NCBI RefSeq assembly: GCF_032598905.1
Contig: NZ_CP122458.1
Location: forward strand, 5,357,001-5,421,000
Reading direction: 5' to 3'
DNA length: 64,000 nt
Source of the DNA: Streptomyces sp. 11x1
GTDB taxonomy: Bacteria; Actinomycetota; Actinomycetes; Streptomycetales; Streptomycetaceae
The translations under genes were made by a program, and so were the position numbers. The notes under the pieces were generated by a model. It did not search any database. It was not told the origin of the DNA and saw only the letters and a program-made list of their open reading frames with translations. Numbering within the stretch: position 1 is the first letter of the stretch; the number at the start of each line of letters is the position of its first letter. Shown here piece by piece: positions 63,905 through 64,000 of this stretch.

Positions 63905-64000
63905 CTGAACCGTTCCGGGTTCGGTAGGGACTCGATCATTTGAGAGGATCGAGTCATGGCACGCCCTTCCCAGTACCCGCTTGAGCTGCGCAAGCGAGCT
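63905..64000 (+). mobile_element. Left end of an IS3-type element (continues past window)
   Basis: TGAACCGTTCCGGGTTCGGT (from 63906) resembles the terminal repeat of Streptomyces IS3-family elements. A transposase OrfA start follows at 63956. Confidence 0.6.
63956..64000 (+). CDS. IS3-family transposase OrfA, partial
   Basis: ATG 63956 begins MARPSQYPLELRKRA, the typical N-terminus of IS3-group OrfA (helix-turn-helix) proteins. The window ends after 15 codons. Confidence 0.72.
   Translation, partial: MARPSQYPLELRKRA

Overview
The window is high-GC actinobacterial DNA and almost certainly comes from a Streptomyces chromosome, close to the replication origin. Evidence: strong GC bias in third codon positions, GTG/ATG starts with GTGA overlaps, five ParB sites (GTTTCACGTGAAAC type), an unusual density of DnaA boxes, and a gene order (thiC ... 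hisC-cydAB-cydCD ... serS-pheA ... copper genes ... pepP ... 6C RNA ... GDPD-HtrA) that I recognise from memory as the conserved core region of S. coelicolor type chromosomes.

Layout. 1-7 kb: TPP riboswitch and thiC, a membrane protein, a metallophosphoesterase and a solitary LacI regulator with its palindromic operator. 6-14 kb: hisC-type aminotransferase, then a Rex-controlled cytochrome bd module (cydA, cydB, fused cydCD) with three parS sites between cydB and cydCD. 14-25 kb: M23 peptidase, HAD phosphatase, LLM oxidoreductase, KptA, a MerR regulator coupled to an alpha/beta-hydrolase/SDR fusion, and a four-gene ABC exporter operon. 25-30 kb: tRNA-Ser(GCT), a minisatellite of about 48 bp units, a HAD phosphatase coupled to serS, a dense DnaA-box cluster, and pheA. 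29.6-36.4 kb: a leftward copper/haem envelope cluster (DyP peroxidase, CopCD, PCu(A)C, SCO1, YcnI, membrane protein). 36.9-46.3 kb: accessory block with a broken FxSxx-COOH radical-SAM peptide system (fxsA peptide, frameshifted fxsB, N-terminally truncated fxsT), then an exported intradiol dioxygenase-like protein and a CitG-like protein. 46-58 kb: aminopeptidase P, a PP2C phosphatase, a prim-pol domain protein, a 6C-type small RNA, a SEC-C protein, an anti-sigma-type kinase, GDPD and an HtrA-like protease. 58-64 kb: variable end, with a decayed integrative element bounded by a duplicated tRNA-Ser(TGA) 5' half, an inactivated IS5-type transposase beside a DUF6584-like gene, an AT-richer gene cut short by an IS end, and the start of an IS3-type element.

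Themes. Housekeeping genes (thiamine, His/Phe, serine charging, terminal oxidation) share space with chromosome-maintenance DNA signals: parS sites lie inside a riboswitch, at a start codon and inside a coding sequence, and DnaA boxes crowd the serS-pheA gap. The accessory segments (fxs locus, tRNA-Ser element, IS-rich right edge) all show decay. The least ordinary observations are parS inside the variable arm of the thiC riboswitch, the degenerate fxs locus, the integrative remnant whose boundary falls in the tRNA anticodon loop and duplicates the 5' rather than the 3' half of the gene, and the minisatellite next to tRNA-Ser(GCT).
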